NCBI GenBank assembly: GCA_932294295.1
Contig: OW028574.1
Span: 27,598,145-27,662,144 of the forward strand
Length of the DNA: 64,000 nucleotides
Reading direction: 5' to 3'
From: Alitta virens
Lineage: Eukaryota; Annelida; Polychaeta; Phyllodocida; Nereididae
The notes under the pieces are model-generated. The model was not told where the DNA came from. It saw only the letters and a program-made list of their open reading frames with translations, and ran no database searches. A program made the position numbers and the translations under genes. Shown here piece after piece: positions 6,797-20,841 of this stretch. Positions within the stretch are counted from its first letter, which is position 1. Every line of letters begins with the position of its first letter.

Positions 6797-9700
6797 GTGC
6801 ACTTAGCACAGCCAATGAGAGGAAGAGGACGAAGCATGCATTATGATAACCACGTGGGGCACTCGTGCGTAGCGGGGTCAAGGCCGTTGCAGAGAGCCAG
6901 GATGCTGACAAGAAAACAAACGACAACAACGCAACACCGAAGTGAAATACTCTATAGTAGCGTCAGGGAACGACGTGACACAGTAAAATTATCAAGAGTA
7001 CACAGCCATGTAGGAAGTGCACTTAGCAGTGAGATGCCAGACTCACAGACCGCGCCGATGAAGTAGTAAGTTAGGTCCACTTAGCACAGCCAATGAGAGA
7101 CAGAGGACGAAGCGTGCAGTATGATAGCCACGTGGGGCACTCGTGCGTAGCGGGGTCAAGGCCGTTGCAGAGGGAAGTGCACTTAGCAGTGAGATGCCAG
7201 ACTCACAGGCCGCGCCGATGAAGTAGTAAGTTAGGTCCGCTTAACACAGCCAATGAGAGGCAGAGGACGAAGCGTGCAATATGATAGCCACGTGGGGCAC
7301 TCATGCGTAGCGGGGTCAAGGCCATTGTAGAGGGCCAGGATGCTGAAAAGAAAACTAACGACAACAACGCAACACCGAAGTTAAATACTCTATAATAGCC
7401 TTTTGCAACGACGTGGCACAGTTAAATTATCAAAAGTACACACACAGCCATGTAGGAAGTGCACTAAGCAGTGAGATGCCAGACTCGCAGACCGCGCCGA
7501 TTAAGTAGTAAGGTAGGTCCACTTGGCACAGCCAATGAGAGGCAGAGGACGAAGCGTGCATTATGATAGCCACGTGGGGCACTCGTGCGTAGCGGGGTCA
7601 AGGCCGTTGCAGAGGGAAGTGCACTTAGCAGTGAGATGCCAGACTCACAGGCCGCGCCGATGAAGTAGTAAGGTAGGTGCACTTAGCACAGCCAATGAGA
7701 GGAAGAGGACGAAGCGTGCATTATGATAACCAGGTGGGGCACTCGTGCGTAGCGGGGTCAAGGCCGTTGCAGAGAGCCAGGATGCTGACAAGAAAACAAA
7801 CGACAACAACGCAACACCGAAGTGAAATACTCTATAGTAGCGTCAGGGAACGACGTGACACAGTTAAATTATCAAGAGTACACAGCCATGTAGGAAGTGC
7901 ACTTAGCAGTGAGATGCCAGACTCAGAGACCGCGCCGATGAAGTAGTAAGTTAGGTCCACTTAGCACAGCCAATGAGAGGCAGAGGACGAAGCGTGCAAT
8001 ATGATAGCCACGTGGGGCACTCATGCGTAGCGGGGTCAAGGCCATTGTAGAGGGCCAGGATGCTGAAAAGAAAACTAACGACAACAACGCAACACCGAAG
8101 TTAAATACTCTATAATAGCCTTTTGCAACGACGTGGCACAGTTAAATTATCAAAAGTACACACACAGCCATGTAGGAAGTGCACTAAGCAGTGAGATGCC
8201 AGACTCGCAAACCGGGCCGATTAAGTAGTAAGGTAGGTCCACTTGGCACAGCCAATGAGAGGCAGAAGACGAAGCGTGCATTATGATAGCCACGTGGGGC
8301 ACTCGTGCATAGCGGGGTCAAGGCCGTTGCAGAGAGCCAGGATGCTGACAAGAAAACAAACGACAACAACGCAACACCGAAGTGAAATTCTCTATAGTAG
8401 CGTCAGGGAACGACGTGACACAGTTAAATTATCAAGAGTACACAGCCATGTAGGAAGTGCACTTAGCAGTGAGATGCCAGACTCAGAGACCGCGCCGATG
8501 AAGTAGTAAGTTAGGTCCACTTAGCACAGCCAATGAGAGGCAGAGGACGAAGCGTGCAATATGATAGCCACGTGGGGCACTCATGCGTAGCGGGGTCAAG
8601 GCCATTGTAGAGGGCCAGGATGCTGAAAAGAAAACTAACGACAACAACGCAACACCGAAGTTAAATACTCTATAATAGCCTTTTGCAACGACGTGGCACA
8701 GTTAAATTATCAAAAGTACACACACAGCCATGTAGGAAGTGCACTAAGCAGTGAGATGCCAGACTCGCAAACCGCGCCGATTAAGTAGTAAGGTAGGTCC
8801 ACTTGGCACAGCCAATGAGAGGCAGAGGACGAAGCGTGCATTATGATAGCCACGTGGGGCACTCGTGCGTAGCGGGGTCAAGGCCGTTGCAGAGAGCCAG
8901 GATGCTGACAAGAAAACAAACGACAACAACGCAACACCGAAGTGAAATACTCTATAGTAGCGTCAGGGAACGACGTGGCACAGTTGAATTATCAAGAGTA
9001 CACAAAAATGTAGGAAGTGCACTTAGCAGTGAGATGCCAGACTCACAGGCCGCGCCGATGAAGTAGTAAGTAAGGTCCACTTAGCACAGCCAATGAGAGG
9101 CAGAGGACGAAGCGTGCATTATGATAGCCATGTGGGGCACTCGTGCGTAGCGGGGTCAAGGCCGTTGGAGAGGGCCAGGATGCTGACAAGAAAACTAATG
9201 ACAACAACGCAACACCGAAGTTAAATACTCTATAATAGCCTTTTGGAACGAAGTGGCACAGTTAAATTATCAAGAGTACACAGCCATGTAGGAAGTGCAC
9301 TTAGCAGTGAGATGCCAGACTCACACACCGCGCCGATTAAGCAGCAAGTTATGTCCACTTAGCACAGCCAATGAGAGGAAGAGGACGAAGCGTGCAATAT
9401 GATAGCCACGTGGGGCAATCGTGCGTAGCGGTGTCAAGGCCGTTGTAGAGGGCCAGGATGCTGACAAGAAAACTAACGACAACAACGCGACACCAAAGTG
9501 AAACACTCTATAATAGCCTTATGTTAGTCACGTGGGGCACTCGTGCGTAGCGGGGTCAAGGCCGTTGTAGAGGGCCAGGATGCTGACAAGAAAACCAACG
9601 ACAACAACGCAACACTAAAGTGAAATACTCTATAATAGCCTTATGGAATGACGTGGCACAGTTAAATCATCAAGAGTACACACACACCCATGTAGGAAGT

Positions 9701-10038
9701 GCACTTAGCAGTGAGATGCCAGACCCACAGACCGCGCCAATTAAGTAGTAAGTTAGGTCCACTTAGCACAGCCAATAAGAGGCAGAGGACGAAGTGTGCA
9801 TTATGATAGCCACGTGGGGCACTCGTGCGTAGCGGGGTCAAGGCCGTTGTAGAGGGCCAGGATGCTGACAAGAAAACTAACGACAACAACGCAACACCGA
9901 AGTTAAATACTCTATAATAGCCTTTTGGAACGAGGTGGCACAGTTAAATTATCAAGAGTACACACACAGCCATGTAGGAAGTGCACTTAGCAGTGAGATG
10001 CCAGACTCACAGGCCGCGCCGATGAAGTAGTAAGGTAG
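6797..10038 (+). repeat. 3242-bp higher-order module, copy 2
   Basis: Unit starts: A 6797, B 7075, C 7235, D 7517, E 7677, F 7955, G 8237, F 8515, H 8797, I 9075, J 9353, K 9757. Order and lengths equal the copy at 196. A private change GAGGTGGCAC replaces GACGTGGCAC in K. Confidence 0.95.
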
Positions 10039-11718
10039 GTGCACTTAGCACAGCCAATGAGAGGAAGAGGACGAAGCATGCATTATGATAACCACGTGGG
10101 GCACTCGTGCGTAGCGGGGTCAAGGCCGTTGCAGAGAGCCAGGATGCTGACAAGAAAACAAACGACAACAACGCAACACCGAAGTGAAATACTCTATAGT
10201 AGCGTCAGGGAACGACGTGACACAGTAAAATTATCAAGAGTACACAGCCATGTAGGAAGTGCACTTAGCAGTGAGATGCCAGACTCACAGACCGCGCCGA
10301 TGAAGTAGTAAGTTAGGTCCACTTAGCACAGCCAATGAGAGACAGAGGACGAAGCGTGCAGTATGATAGCTACGTGGGGCACTCGTGCGTTGCGGGGTGA
10401 AGGCCGATGTAGAGGGCCAGGATGCTGACAAGAAAACTAACGACAACAACGCAACAATAAAGTGAAATACTCTATAATAGCCTTATAGAATGACGTGGCA
10501 CAGTTAAATTATCAAGAGTACACAGCCATGTAGGAAGTGCACTAAGCAGTGAGATGCCAGACTCACAGACCGCGCCGATTAAGTAGTAAGGTAGGTCCAC
10601 TTGGCACAGCCAATCAGAGGCAGAGGACGAAGCGTGCATTATGATAGCCACGTGGGGCACTCGTGCGTAGCGGGGTCAAGGCCGTTGCAGAGGGAAGTGC
10701 ACTTAGCAGTGAGATGCCAGACTCACAGGCCGCGCCGATGAAGTAGTAAGTTAGGTCCGCTTAACACAGCCAATGAGAGGCAGAGGACGAAGCGTGCATT
10801 ATGATAGCCACGTGGGGCACTCGTGCGTAGCGGGGTCAAGGCCGTTGGAGAGGGCCAGGATGCTGACAAGAAAACTAATGACAACAACGCAACACCGAAG
10901 TTAAATACTCTATAATAGCCTTTTGGAACGAAGTGGCACAGTTAAATTATCAAGAGTACACAGCCATGTAGGAAGTGCACTTAGCAGTGAGATGCCAGAC
11001 TCACACACCGCGCCGATTAAGCAGCAAGTTATGTCCACTTAGCACAGCCAATGAGAGGAAGAGGACGAAGCGTGCAATATGATAGCCACGTGGGGCAATC
11101 GTGCGTAGCGGTGTCAAGGCCGTTGTAGAGGGCCAGGATGCTGACAAGAAAACTAACGACAACAACGCGACACCAAAGTGAAACACTCTATTATAGCCTT
11201 ATGTTAGTCACGTGGGGCACTCGTGCGTAGCGGGGTCAAGGCCGTTGTAGAGGGCCAGGATGCTGACAAGAAAACCAACGACAACAACGCAACACTAAAG
11301 TGAAATACTCTATAATAGCCTCATGGAATGACGTGGCACAGTTAAATCATCAAGAGTACACACACACCCATGTAGGAAGTGCACTTAGCAGTGAGATGCC
11401 AGACCCACAGACCGCGCCAATTAAGTAGTAAGTTAGGTCCACTTAGCACAGCCAATAAGAGGCAGAGGACGAAGTGTGCATTATGATAGCCACGTGGGGC
11501 ACTCGTGCGTAGTGGGGTCAAGGCCGTTGTAGAGGGCCAGGATGCTGACAAGAAAACTAACGACAACAACGCAACACCGAAGTTAAATACTCTATAATAG
11601 CCTTTTGGAACGACGTGGCACAGTTAAATTATCAAGAGTACACACACAGCCATGTAGGAAGTGCACTTAGCAGTGAGATGCCAGACTCACAGGCCGCGCC
11701 GATGAAGTAGTAAGGTAG
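10039..11718 (+). repeat. 1680-bp module A-L-M-C/I-J-K
   Basis: Unit starts: A 10039, L 10317, M 10595, hybrid C/I 10755, J 11033, K 11437. It equals the 2240-bp module with 560 bp removed (most of C, all of H and the front of I), as expected from a crossover between a C and an I unit two units apart. Confidence 0.93.
10755..11032 (+). repeat. Hybrid unit C/I
   Basis: Begins with the C-only start GTCCGCTTAACACAG, then continues with GTGCATTATGATAGCCACG, GTTGGAGAGGGCC, ACTAATGAC and the GCAGCAAGTTAT end of I. The switch lies within the sequence shared by both parents, about 10770-10798. Confidence 0.9.
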
Positions 11719-14700
11719 GTGCACTTAGCACAGCCAATGAGAGGAAGAGGACGAAGCATGCATTATGATAACCACGTGGGGCACTCGTGCGTAGCGGGGT
11801 CAAGGCCGTTGCAGAGAGCCAGGATGCTGACAAGAAAACAAACGACAACAACGCAACACCGAAGTGAAATACTCTATAGTAGCGTCAGGGAACGACGTGA
11901 CACAGTAAAATTATCAAGAGTACACAGCCATGTAGGAAGTGCACTTAGCAGTGAGATGCCAGACTCACAGACCGCGCCGATGAAGTAGTAAGTTAGGTCC
12001 ACTTAGCACAGCCAATGAGAGACAGAGGACGAAGCGTGCAGTATGATAGCCACGTGGGGCACTCGTGCGTAGCGGGGTCAAGGCCGTTGCAGAGGGAAGT
12101 GCACTTAGCAGTGAGATGCCAGACTCACAGGCCGCGCCGATGAAGTAGTAAGTTAGGTCCGCTTAACACAGCCAATGAGAGGCAGAGGACGAAGCGTGCA
12201 ATATGATAGCCACGTGGGGCACTCATGCGTAGCGGGGTCAAGGCCATTGTAGAGGGCCAGGATGCTGAAAAGAAAACTAACGACAACAACGCAACACCGA
12301 AGTTAAATACTCTATAATAGCCTTTTGCAACGACGTGGCACAGTTAAATTATCAAAAGTACACACACAGCCATGTAGGAAGTGCACTAAGCAGTGAGATG
12401 CCAGACTCGCAGACCGCGCCGATTAAGTAGTAAGGTAGGTCCACTTGGCACAGCCAATGAGAGGCAGAGGACGAAGCGTGCATTATGATAGCCACGTGGG
12501 GCACTCGTGCGTAGCGGGGTCAAGGCCGTTGCAGAGGGAAGTGCACTTAGCAGTGAGATGCCAGACTCACAGGCCGCGCCGATGAAGTAGTAAGGTAGGT
12601 GCACTTAGCACAGCCAATGAGAGGAAGAGGACGAAGCGTGCATTATGATAACCAGGTGGGGCACTCGTGCGTAGCGGGGTCAAGGCCGTTGCAGAGAGCC
12701 AGGATGCTGACAAGAAAACAAACGACAACAACGCAACACCGAAGTGAAATACTCTATAGTAGCGTCAGGGAACGACGTGACACAGTTAAATTATCAAGAG
12801 TACACAGCCATGTAGGAAGTGCACTTAGCAGTGAGATGCCAGACTCAGAGACCGCGCCGATGAAGTAGTAAGTTAGGTCCACTTAGCACAGCCAATGAGA
12901 GGCAGAGGACGAAGCGTGCAATATGATAGCCACGTGGGGCACTCATGCGTAGCGGGGTCAAGGCCATTGTAGAGGGCCAGGATGCTGAAAAGAAAACTAA
13001 CGACAACAACGCAACACCGAAGTTAAATACTCTATAATAGCCTTTTGCAACGACGTGGCACAGTTAAATTATCAAAAGTACACACACAGCCATGTAGGAA
13101 GTGCACTAAGCAGTGAGATGCCAGACTCGCAAACCGGGCCGATTAAGTAGTAAGGTAGGTCCACTTGGCACAGCCAATGAGAGGCAGAAGACGAAGCATG
13201 CATTATGATAGCCACGTGGGGCACTCGTGCATAGCGGGGTCAAGGCCGTTGCAGAGAGCCAGGATGCTGACAAGAAAACAAACGACAACAACGCAACACC
13301 GAAGTGAAATTCTCTATAGTAGCGTCAGGGAACGACGTGACACAGTTAAATTATCAAGAGTACACAGCCATGTAGGAAGTGCACTTAGCAGTGAGATGCC
13401 AGACTCAGAGACCGCGCCGATGAAGTAGTAAGTTAGGTCCACTTAGCACAGCCAATGAGAGGCAGAGGACGAAGCGTGCAATATGATAGCCACGTGGGGC
13501 ACTCATGCGTAGCGGGGTCAAGGCCATTGTAGAGGGCCAGGATGCTGAAAAGAAAACTAACGACAACAACGCAACACCGAAGTTAAATACTCTATAATAG
13601 CCTTTTGCAACGACGTGGCACAGTTAAATTATCAAAAGTACACACACAGCCATGTAGGAAGTGCACTAAGCAGTGAGATGCCAGACTCGCAAACCGCGCC
13701 GATTAAGTAGTAAGGTAGGTCCACTTGGCACAGCCAATGAGAGGCAGAGGACGAAGCGTGCATTATGATAGCCACGTGGGGCACTCGTGCGTAGCGGGGT
13801 CAAGGCCGTTGCAGAGAGCCAGGATGCTGACAAGAAAACAAACGACAACAACGCAACACCGAAGTGAAATACTCTATAGTAGCGTCAGGGAACGACGTGG
13901 CACAGTTGAATTATCAAGAGTACACAAAAATGTAGGAAGTGCACTTAGCAGTGAGATGCCAGACTCACAGGCCGCGCCGATGAAGTAGTAAGTAAGGTCC
14001 ACTTAGCACAGCCAATGAGAGGCAGAGGACGAAGCGTGCATTATGATAGCCATGTGGGGCACTCGTGCGTAGCGGGGTCAAGGCCGTTGGAGAGGGCCAG
14101 GATGCTGACAAGAAAACTAATGACAACAACGCAACACCGAAGTTAAATACTCTATAATAGCCTTTTGGAACGAAGTGGCACAGTTAAATTATCAAGAGTA
14201 CACAGCCATGTAGGAAGTGCACTTAGCAGTGAGATGCCAGACTCACACACCGCGCCGATTAAGCAGCAAGTTATGTCCACTTAGCACAGCCAATGAGAGG
14301 AAGAGGACGAAGCGTGCAATATGATAGCCACGTGGGGCAATCGTGCGTAGCGGTGTCAAGGCCGTTGTAGAGGGCCAGGATGCTGACAAGAAAACTAACG
14401 ACAACAACGCGACACCAAAGTGAAACACTCTATAATAGCCTTATGTTAGTCACGTGGGGCACTCGTGCGTAGCGGGGTCAAGGCCGTTGTAGAGGGCCAG
14501 GATGCTGACAAGAAAACCAACGACAACAACGCAACACTAAAGTGAAATACTCTATAATAGCCTTATGGAATGACGTGGCACAGTTAAATCATCAAGAGTA
14601 CACACACACCCATGTAGGAAGTGCACTTAGCAGTGAGATGCCAGACCCACAGACCGCGCCAATTAAGTAGTAAGTTAGGTCCACTTAGCACAGCCAATAA

Positions 14701-14960
14701 GAGGCAGAGGACGAAGTGTGCATTATGATAGCCACGTGGGGCACTCGTGCGTAGCGGGGTCAAGGCCGTTGTAGAGGGCCAGGATGCTGACAAGAAAACT
14801 AACGACAACAACGCAACACCGAAGTTAAATACTCTATAATAGCCTTTTGGAACGACGTGGCACAGTTAAATTATCAAGAGTACACACACAGCCATGTAGG
14901 AAGTGCACTTAGCAGTGAGATGCCAGACTCACAGGCCGCGCCGATGAAGTAGTAAGGTAG
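11719..14960 (+). repeat. 3242-bp higher-order module, copy 3
   Basis: Unit starts: A 11719, B 11997, C 12157, D 12439, E 12599, F 12877, G 13159, F 13437, H 13719, I 13997, J 14275, K 14679. G here has AAGCATGCATT where the copies at 1636 and 8237 have AAGCGTGCATT. Confidence 0.95.
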
Positions 14961-15676
14961 GTGCACTTAGCACAGCCAATGAGAGGAAGAGGACGAAGCA
15001 TGCATTATGATAACCACGTGGGGCACTCGTGCGTAGCGGGGTCAAGGCCGTTGCAGAGAGCCAGGATGCTGACAAGAAAACAAACGACAACAACGCAACA
15101 CCGAAGTGAAATACTCTATAGTAGCGTCAGGGAACGACGTGACACAGTAAAATTATCAAGAGTACACAGCCATGTAGGAAGTGCACTTAGCAGTGAGATG
15201 CCAGACTCACAGACCGCGCCGATGAAGTAGTAAGTTAGGTCCACTTAGCACAGCCAATGAGAGACAGAGGACGAAGCGTGCAGTATGATAGCTACGTGGG
15301 GCACTCGTGCGTTGCGGGGTGAAGGCCGATGTAGAGGGCCAGGATGCTGACAAGAAAACTAACGACAACAACGCAACAATAAAGTGAAATACTCTATAAT
15401 AGCCTTATAGAATGACGTGGCACAGTTAAATTATCAAGAGTACACAGCCATGTAGGAAGTGCACTAAGCAGTGAGATGCCAGACTCACAGACCGCGCCGA
15501 TTAAGTAGTAAGGTAGGTCCACTTGGCACAGCCAATCAGAGGCAGAGGACGAAGCGTGCATTATGATAGCCACGTGGGGCACTCGTGCGTAGCGGGGTCA
15601 AGGCCGTTGCAGAGGGAAGTGCACTTAGCAGTGAGATGCCAGACTCGCAGACCGCGCCGATTAAGTAGTAAGGTAG

Positions 15677-16080
15677 GTCCACTTAGCACAGCCAATGAGA
15701 GGCAGAGGACGAAGCGTGCATTATGATAGCCATGTGGGGCACTCGTGCGTAGCGGGGTCAAGGCCGTTGTAGAGGGCCAGGATGCTGACAAGAAAACTAA
15801 CGACAACAACGCGACACCAAAGTGAAACACTCTATAATAGCCTTATGTTAGTCACGTGGGGCACTCGTGCGTAGCAGGGTCAAGGCCATTGTAGAGGGCC
15901 AGGATGCTGAAAAGAAAACTAACGACAACAACGCAACACCGAAGTTAAATACTCTATAATAGCCTTTTGCAACGACGTGGCACAGTTAAATTATCAAAAG
16001 TACACACACAGCCATGTAGGAAGTGCACTAAGCAGTGAGATGCCAGACTCGCAAACCGGGCCGATTAAGTAGTAAGGTAG
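15677..16080 (+). repeat. Hybrid unit J'/F (404 bp)
   Basis: The left part is J' up to GCAGGGTCAAGGCC (about 15887), including the duplication junction. The right part is F: ATTGTAGAGG, GCTGAAAAG, CTTTTGCAACG, CAAAAGTACACACAC, CTCGCAAACCGGGCC. This joins an A-L-M module to the G-F-H stretch. Confidence 0.9.
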
Positions 16081-16918
16081 GTCCACTTGGCACAGCCAAT
16101 GAGAGGCAGAAGACGAAGCGTGCATTATGATAGCCACGTGGGGCACTCGTGCATAGCGGGGTCAAGGCCGTTGCAGAGAGCCAGGATGCTGACAAGAAAA
16201 CAAACGACAACAACGCAACACCGAAGTGAAATTCTCTATAGTAGCGTCAGGGAACGACGTGACACAGTTAAATTATCAAGAGTACACAGCCATGTAGGAA
16301 GTGCACTTAGCAGTGAGATGCCAGACTCAGAGACCGCGCCGATGAAGTAGTAAGTTAGGTCCACTTAGCACAGCCAATGAGAGGCAGAGGACGAAGCGTG
16401 CAATATGATAGCCACGTGGGGCACTCATGCGTAGCGGGGTCAAGGCCATTGTAGAGGGCCAGGATGCTGAAAAGAAAACTAACGACAACAACGCAACACC
16501 GAAGTTAAATACTCTATAATAGCCTTTTGCAACGACGTGGCACAGTTAAATTATCAAAAGTACACACACAGCCATGTAGGAAGTGCACTAAGCAGTGAGA
16601 TGCCAGACTCGCAAACCGCGCCGATTAAGTAGTAAGGTAGGTCCACTTGGCACAGCCAATGAGAGGCAGAGGACGAAGCGTGCATTATGATAGCCACGTG
16701 GGGCACTCGTGCGTAGCGGGGTCAAGGCCGTTGCAGAGAGCCAGGATGCTGACAAGAAAACAAACGACAACAACGCAACACCGAAGTGAAATACTCTATA
16801 GTAGCGTCAGGGAACGACGTGGCACAGTTGAATTATCAAGAGTACACAAAAATGTAGGAAGTGCACTTAGCAGTGAGATGCCAGACTCACAGGCCGCGCC
16901 GATGAAGTAGTAAGTAAG

Positions 16919-17200
16919 GTCCACTTAGCACAGCCAATGAGAGGCAGAGGACGAAGCGTGCATTATGATAGCCATGTGGGGCACTCGTGCGTAGCGGGGT
17001 CAAGGCCGTTGGAGAGGGCCAGGATGCTGACAAGAAAACCAACGACAACAACGCAACACTAAAGTGAAATACTCTATAATAGCCTTATGGAATGACGTGG
17101 CACAGTTAAATCATCAAGAGTACACACACACCCATGTAGGAAGTGCACTTAGCAGTGAGATGCCAGACTCACAGGCCGCGCCGATGAAGTAGTAAGGTAG
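16919..17200 (+). repeat. Hybrid unit I/J' (282 bp)
   Basis: The left part is I (GCCATGTGG, GTTGGAGAGGGCC). The right part is the J' tail (AAAACCAACG, ACACTAAAG, TTATGGAATGACG, AAATCATC, ACACACACCC). The crossover was in the second pass of J', so the 122-bp duplication was lost. Confidence 0.9.
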
Positions 17201-19439
17201 GTGCACTTAGCACAGCCAATGAGAGGAAGAGGACGAAGCATGCATTATGATAACCACGTGGGGCACTCGTGCGTAGCGGGGTCAAGGCCGTTGCAGAGAG
17301 CCAGGATGCTGACAAGAAAACAAACGACAACAACGCAACACCGAAGTGAAATACTCTATAGTAGCGTCAGGGAACGACGTGACACAGTAAAATTATCAAG
17401 AGTACACAGCCATGTAGGAAGTGCACTTAGCAGTGAGATGCCAGACTCACAGACCGCGCCGATGAAGTAGTAAGTTAGGTCCACTTAGCACAGCCAATGA
17501 GAGACAGAGGACGAAGCGTGCAGTATGATAGCTACGTGGGCACTCGTGCGTTGCGGGGTGAAGGCCGATGTAGAGGGCCAGGATGCTGACAAGAAAACTA
17601 ACGACAACAACGCAACAATAAAGTGAAATACTCTATAATAGCCTTATAGAATGACGTGGCACAGTTAAATTATCAAGAGTACACAGCCATGTAGGAAGTG
17701 CACTAAGCAGTGAGATGCCAGACTCACAGACCGCGCCGATTAAGTAGTAAGGTAGGTCCACTTGGCACAGCCAATCAGAGGCAGAGGACGAAGCGTGCAT
17801 TATGATAGCCACGTGGGGCACTCGTGCGTAGCGGGGTCAAGGCCGTTGCAGAGGGAAGTGCACTTAGCAGTGAGATGCCAGACTCACAGGCCGCGCCGAT
17901 GAAGTAGTAAGTTAGGTCCGCTTAACACAGCCAATGAGAGGCAGAGGACGAAGCGTGCAATATGATAGCCACGTGGGGCACTCATGCGTAGCGGGGTCAA
18001 GGCCATTGTAGAGGGCCAGGATGCTGAAAAGAAAACTAACGACAACAACGCAACACCGAAGTTAAATACTCTATAATAGCCTTTTGCAACGACGTGGCAC
18101 AGTTAAATTATCAAAAGTACACACACAGCCATGTAGGAAGTGCACTAAGCAGTGAGATGCCAGACTCGCAGACCGCGCCGATTAAGTAGTAAGGTAGGTC
18201 CACTTGGCACAGCCAATGAGAGGCAGAGGACGAAGCGTGCATTATGATAGCCACGTGGGGCACTCGTGCGTAGCGGGGTCAAGGCCGTTGCAGAGAGCCA
18301 GGATGCTGACAAGAAAACAAACGACAACAACGCAACACCGAAGTGAAATACTCTATAGTAGCCTCAGGGAACGACGTGGCACAGTTGAATTATCAAGAGT
18401 ACACAGCCATGTAGGAAGTGCACTTAGCAGTGAGATGCCAGACTCACAGGCCGCGCCGATGAAGTAGTAAGTAAGGTCCACTTAGCACAGCCAATGAGAG
18501 GCAGAGGACGAAGCGTGCATTATGATAGCCATGTGGGGCACTCGTGCGTAGCGGGGTCAAGGCCGTTGGAGAGGGCCAGGATGCTGACAAGAAAACTAAT
18601 GACAACAACGCAACACCGAAGTTAAATACTCTATAATAGCCTTTTGGAACGAAGTGGCACAGTTAAATTATCAAGAGTACACAGCCATGTAGGAAGTGCA
18701 CTTAGCAGTGAGATGCCAGACTCACACACCGCGCCGATTAAGCAGCAAGTTATGTCCACTTAGCACAGCCAATGAGAGGAAGAGGACGAAGCGTGCAATA
18801 TGATAGCCACGTGGGGCAATCGTGCGTAGCGGTGTCAAGGCCGTTGTAGAGGGCCAGGATGCTGACAAGAAAACTAACGACAACAACGCGACACCAAAGT
18901 GAAACACTCTATTATAGCCTTATGTTAGTCACGTGGGGCACTCGTGCGTAGCGGGGTCAAGGCCGTTGTAGAGGGCCAGGATGCTGACAAGAAAACCAAC
19001 GACAACAACGCAACACTAAAGTGAAATACTCTATAATAGCCTCATGGAATGACGTGGCACAGTTAAATCATCAAGAGTACACACACACCCATGTAGGAAG
19101 TGCACTTAGCAGTGAGATGCCAGACCCACAGACCGCGCCAATTAAGTAGTAAGTTAGGTCCACTTAGCACAGCCAATAAGAGGCAGAGGACGAAGTGTGC
19201 ATTATGATAGCCACGTGGGGCACTCGTGCGTAGCGGGGTCAAGGCCGTTGTAGAGGGCCAGGATGCTGACAAGAAAACTAACGACAACAACGCAACACCG
19301 AAGTTAAATACTCTATAATAGCCTTTTGGAACGACGTGGCACAGTTAAATTATCAAGAGTACACACACAGCCATGTAGGAAGTGCACTTAGCAGTGAGAT
19401 GCCAGACTCACAGGCCGCGCCGATGAAGTAGTAAGGTAG
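17201..19439 (+). repeat. 2239-bp module A-L-M-C-H'-I-J-K, copy 2
   Basis: Unit starts: A 17201, L 17479 (277 bp), M 17756, C 17916, H' 18198, I 18476, J 18754, K 19158. It shares the L one-base loss and H' TAGCCTCAGG with 4558-6796. Confidence 0.94.
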
Positions 19440-20841
19440 GTGCACTTAGCACAGCCAATGAGAGGAAGAGGACGAAGCATGCATTATGATAACCACGTGG
19501 GGCACTCGTGCGTAGCGGGGTCAAGGCCGTTGCAGAGAGCCAGGATGCTGACAAGAAAACAAACGACAACAACGCAACACCGAAGTGAAATACTCTATAG
19601 TAGCGTCAGGGAACGACGTGACACAGTAAAATTATCAAGAGTACACAGCCATGTAGGAAGTGCACTTAGCAGTGAGATGCCAGACTCACAGACCGCGCCG
19701 ATGAAGTAGTAAGTTAGGTCCACTTAGCACAGCCAATGAGAGACAGAGGACGAAGCGTGCAGTATGATAGCTACGTGGGGCACTCGTGCGTTGCGGGGTG
19801 AAGGCCGATGTAGAGGGCCAGGATGCTGACAAGAAAACTAACGACAACAACGCAACAATAAAGTGAAATACTCTATAATAGCCTTATAGAATGACGTGGC
19901 ACAGTTAAATTATCAAGAGTACACAGCCATGTAGGAAGTGCACTAAGCAGTGAGATGCCAGACTCACAGACCGCGCCGATTAAGTAGTAAGGTAGGTCCA
20001 CTTGGCACAGCCAATCAGAGGCAGAGGACGAAGCGTGCATTATGATAGCCACGTGGGGCACTCGTGCGTAGCGGGGTCAAGGCCGTTGCAGAGGGAAGTG
20101 CACTTAGCAGTGAGATGCCAGACTCACAGGCCGCGCCGATGAAGTAGTAAGTTAGGTCCGCTTAACACAGCCAATGAGAGGCAGAGGACGAAGCGTGCAA
20201 TATGATAGCCACGTGGGGCACTCATGCGTAGCGGGGTCAAGGCCATTGTAGAGGGCCAGGATGCTGAAAAGAAAACTAACGACAACAACGCAACACCGAA
20301 GTTAAATACTCTATAATAGCCTTTTGCAACGACGTGGCACAGTTAAATTATCAAAAGTACACACACAGCCATGTAGGAAGTGCACTAAGCAGTGAGATGC
20401 CAGACTCGCAGACCGCGCATATTAAGTAGTAAGGTAGGTCCACTTAGCACAGCCAATGAGAGGCAGAGGACGAAGCGTGCATTATGATAGCCATGTGGGG
20501 CACTCGTGCGTAGCGGGGTCAAGGCCGTTGTAGAGGGCCAGGATGCTGACAAGAAAACTAACGACAACAACGCGACACCAAAGTGAAACACTCTATAATA
20601 GCCTTATGTTAGTCACGTGGGGCACTCGTGCGTAGCGGGGTCAAGGCCGTTGTAGAGGGCCAGGATGCTGACAAGAAAACCAACGACAACAACGCAACAC
20701 TAAAGTGAAATACTCTATAATAGCCTTATGGAATGACGTGGCACAGTTAAATCATCAAGAGTACACACACACCCATGTAGGAAGTGCACTTAGCAGTGAG
20801 ATGCCAGACTCACAGGCCGCGCCGATGAAGTAGTAAGGTAG
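19440..20841 (+). repeat. 1402-bp module A-L-M-C-J', copy 1
   Basis: Unit starts: A 19440, L 19718, M 19996, C 20156, J' 20438. The C unit has a private GCGCATATTAAG near 20416. The same order occurs at 44251. Confidence 0.94.

Larger units (their letters stand above)
14961..17200 (+). repeat. 2240-bp mosaic module with two hybrid units
   Basis: Unit starts: A 14961, L 15239, M 15517, hybrid J'/F 15677 (404 bp), G 16081, F 16359, H 16641, hybrid I/J' 16919 (282 bp). It has the same length as the A-L-M-C-H-I-J-K module but different contents, so equal length here does not mean equal descent. Confidence 0.93.
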
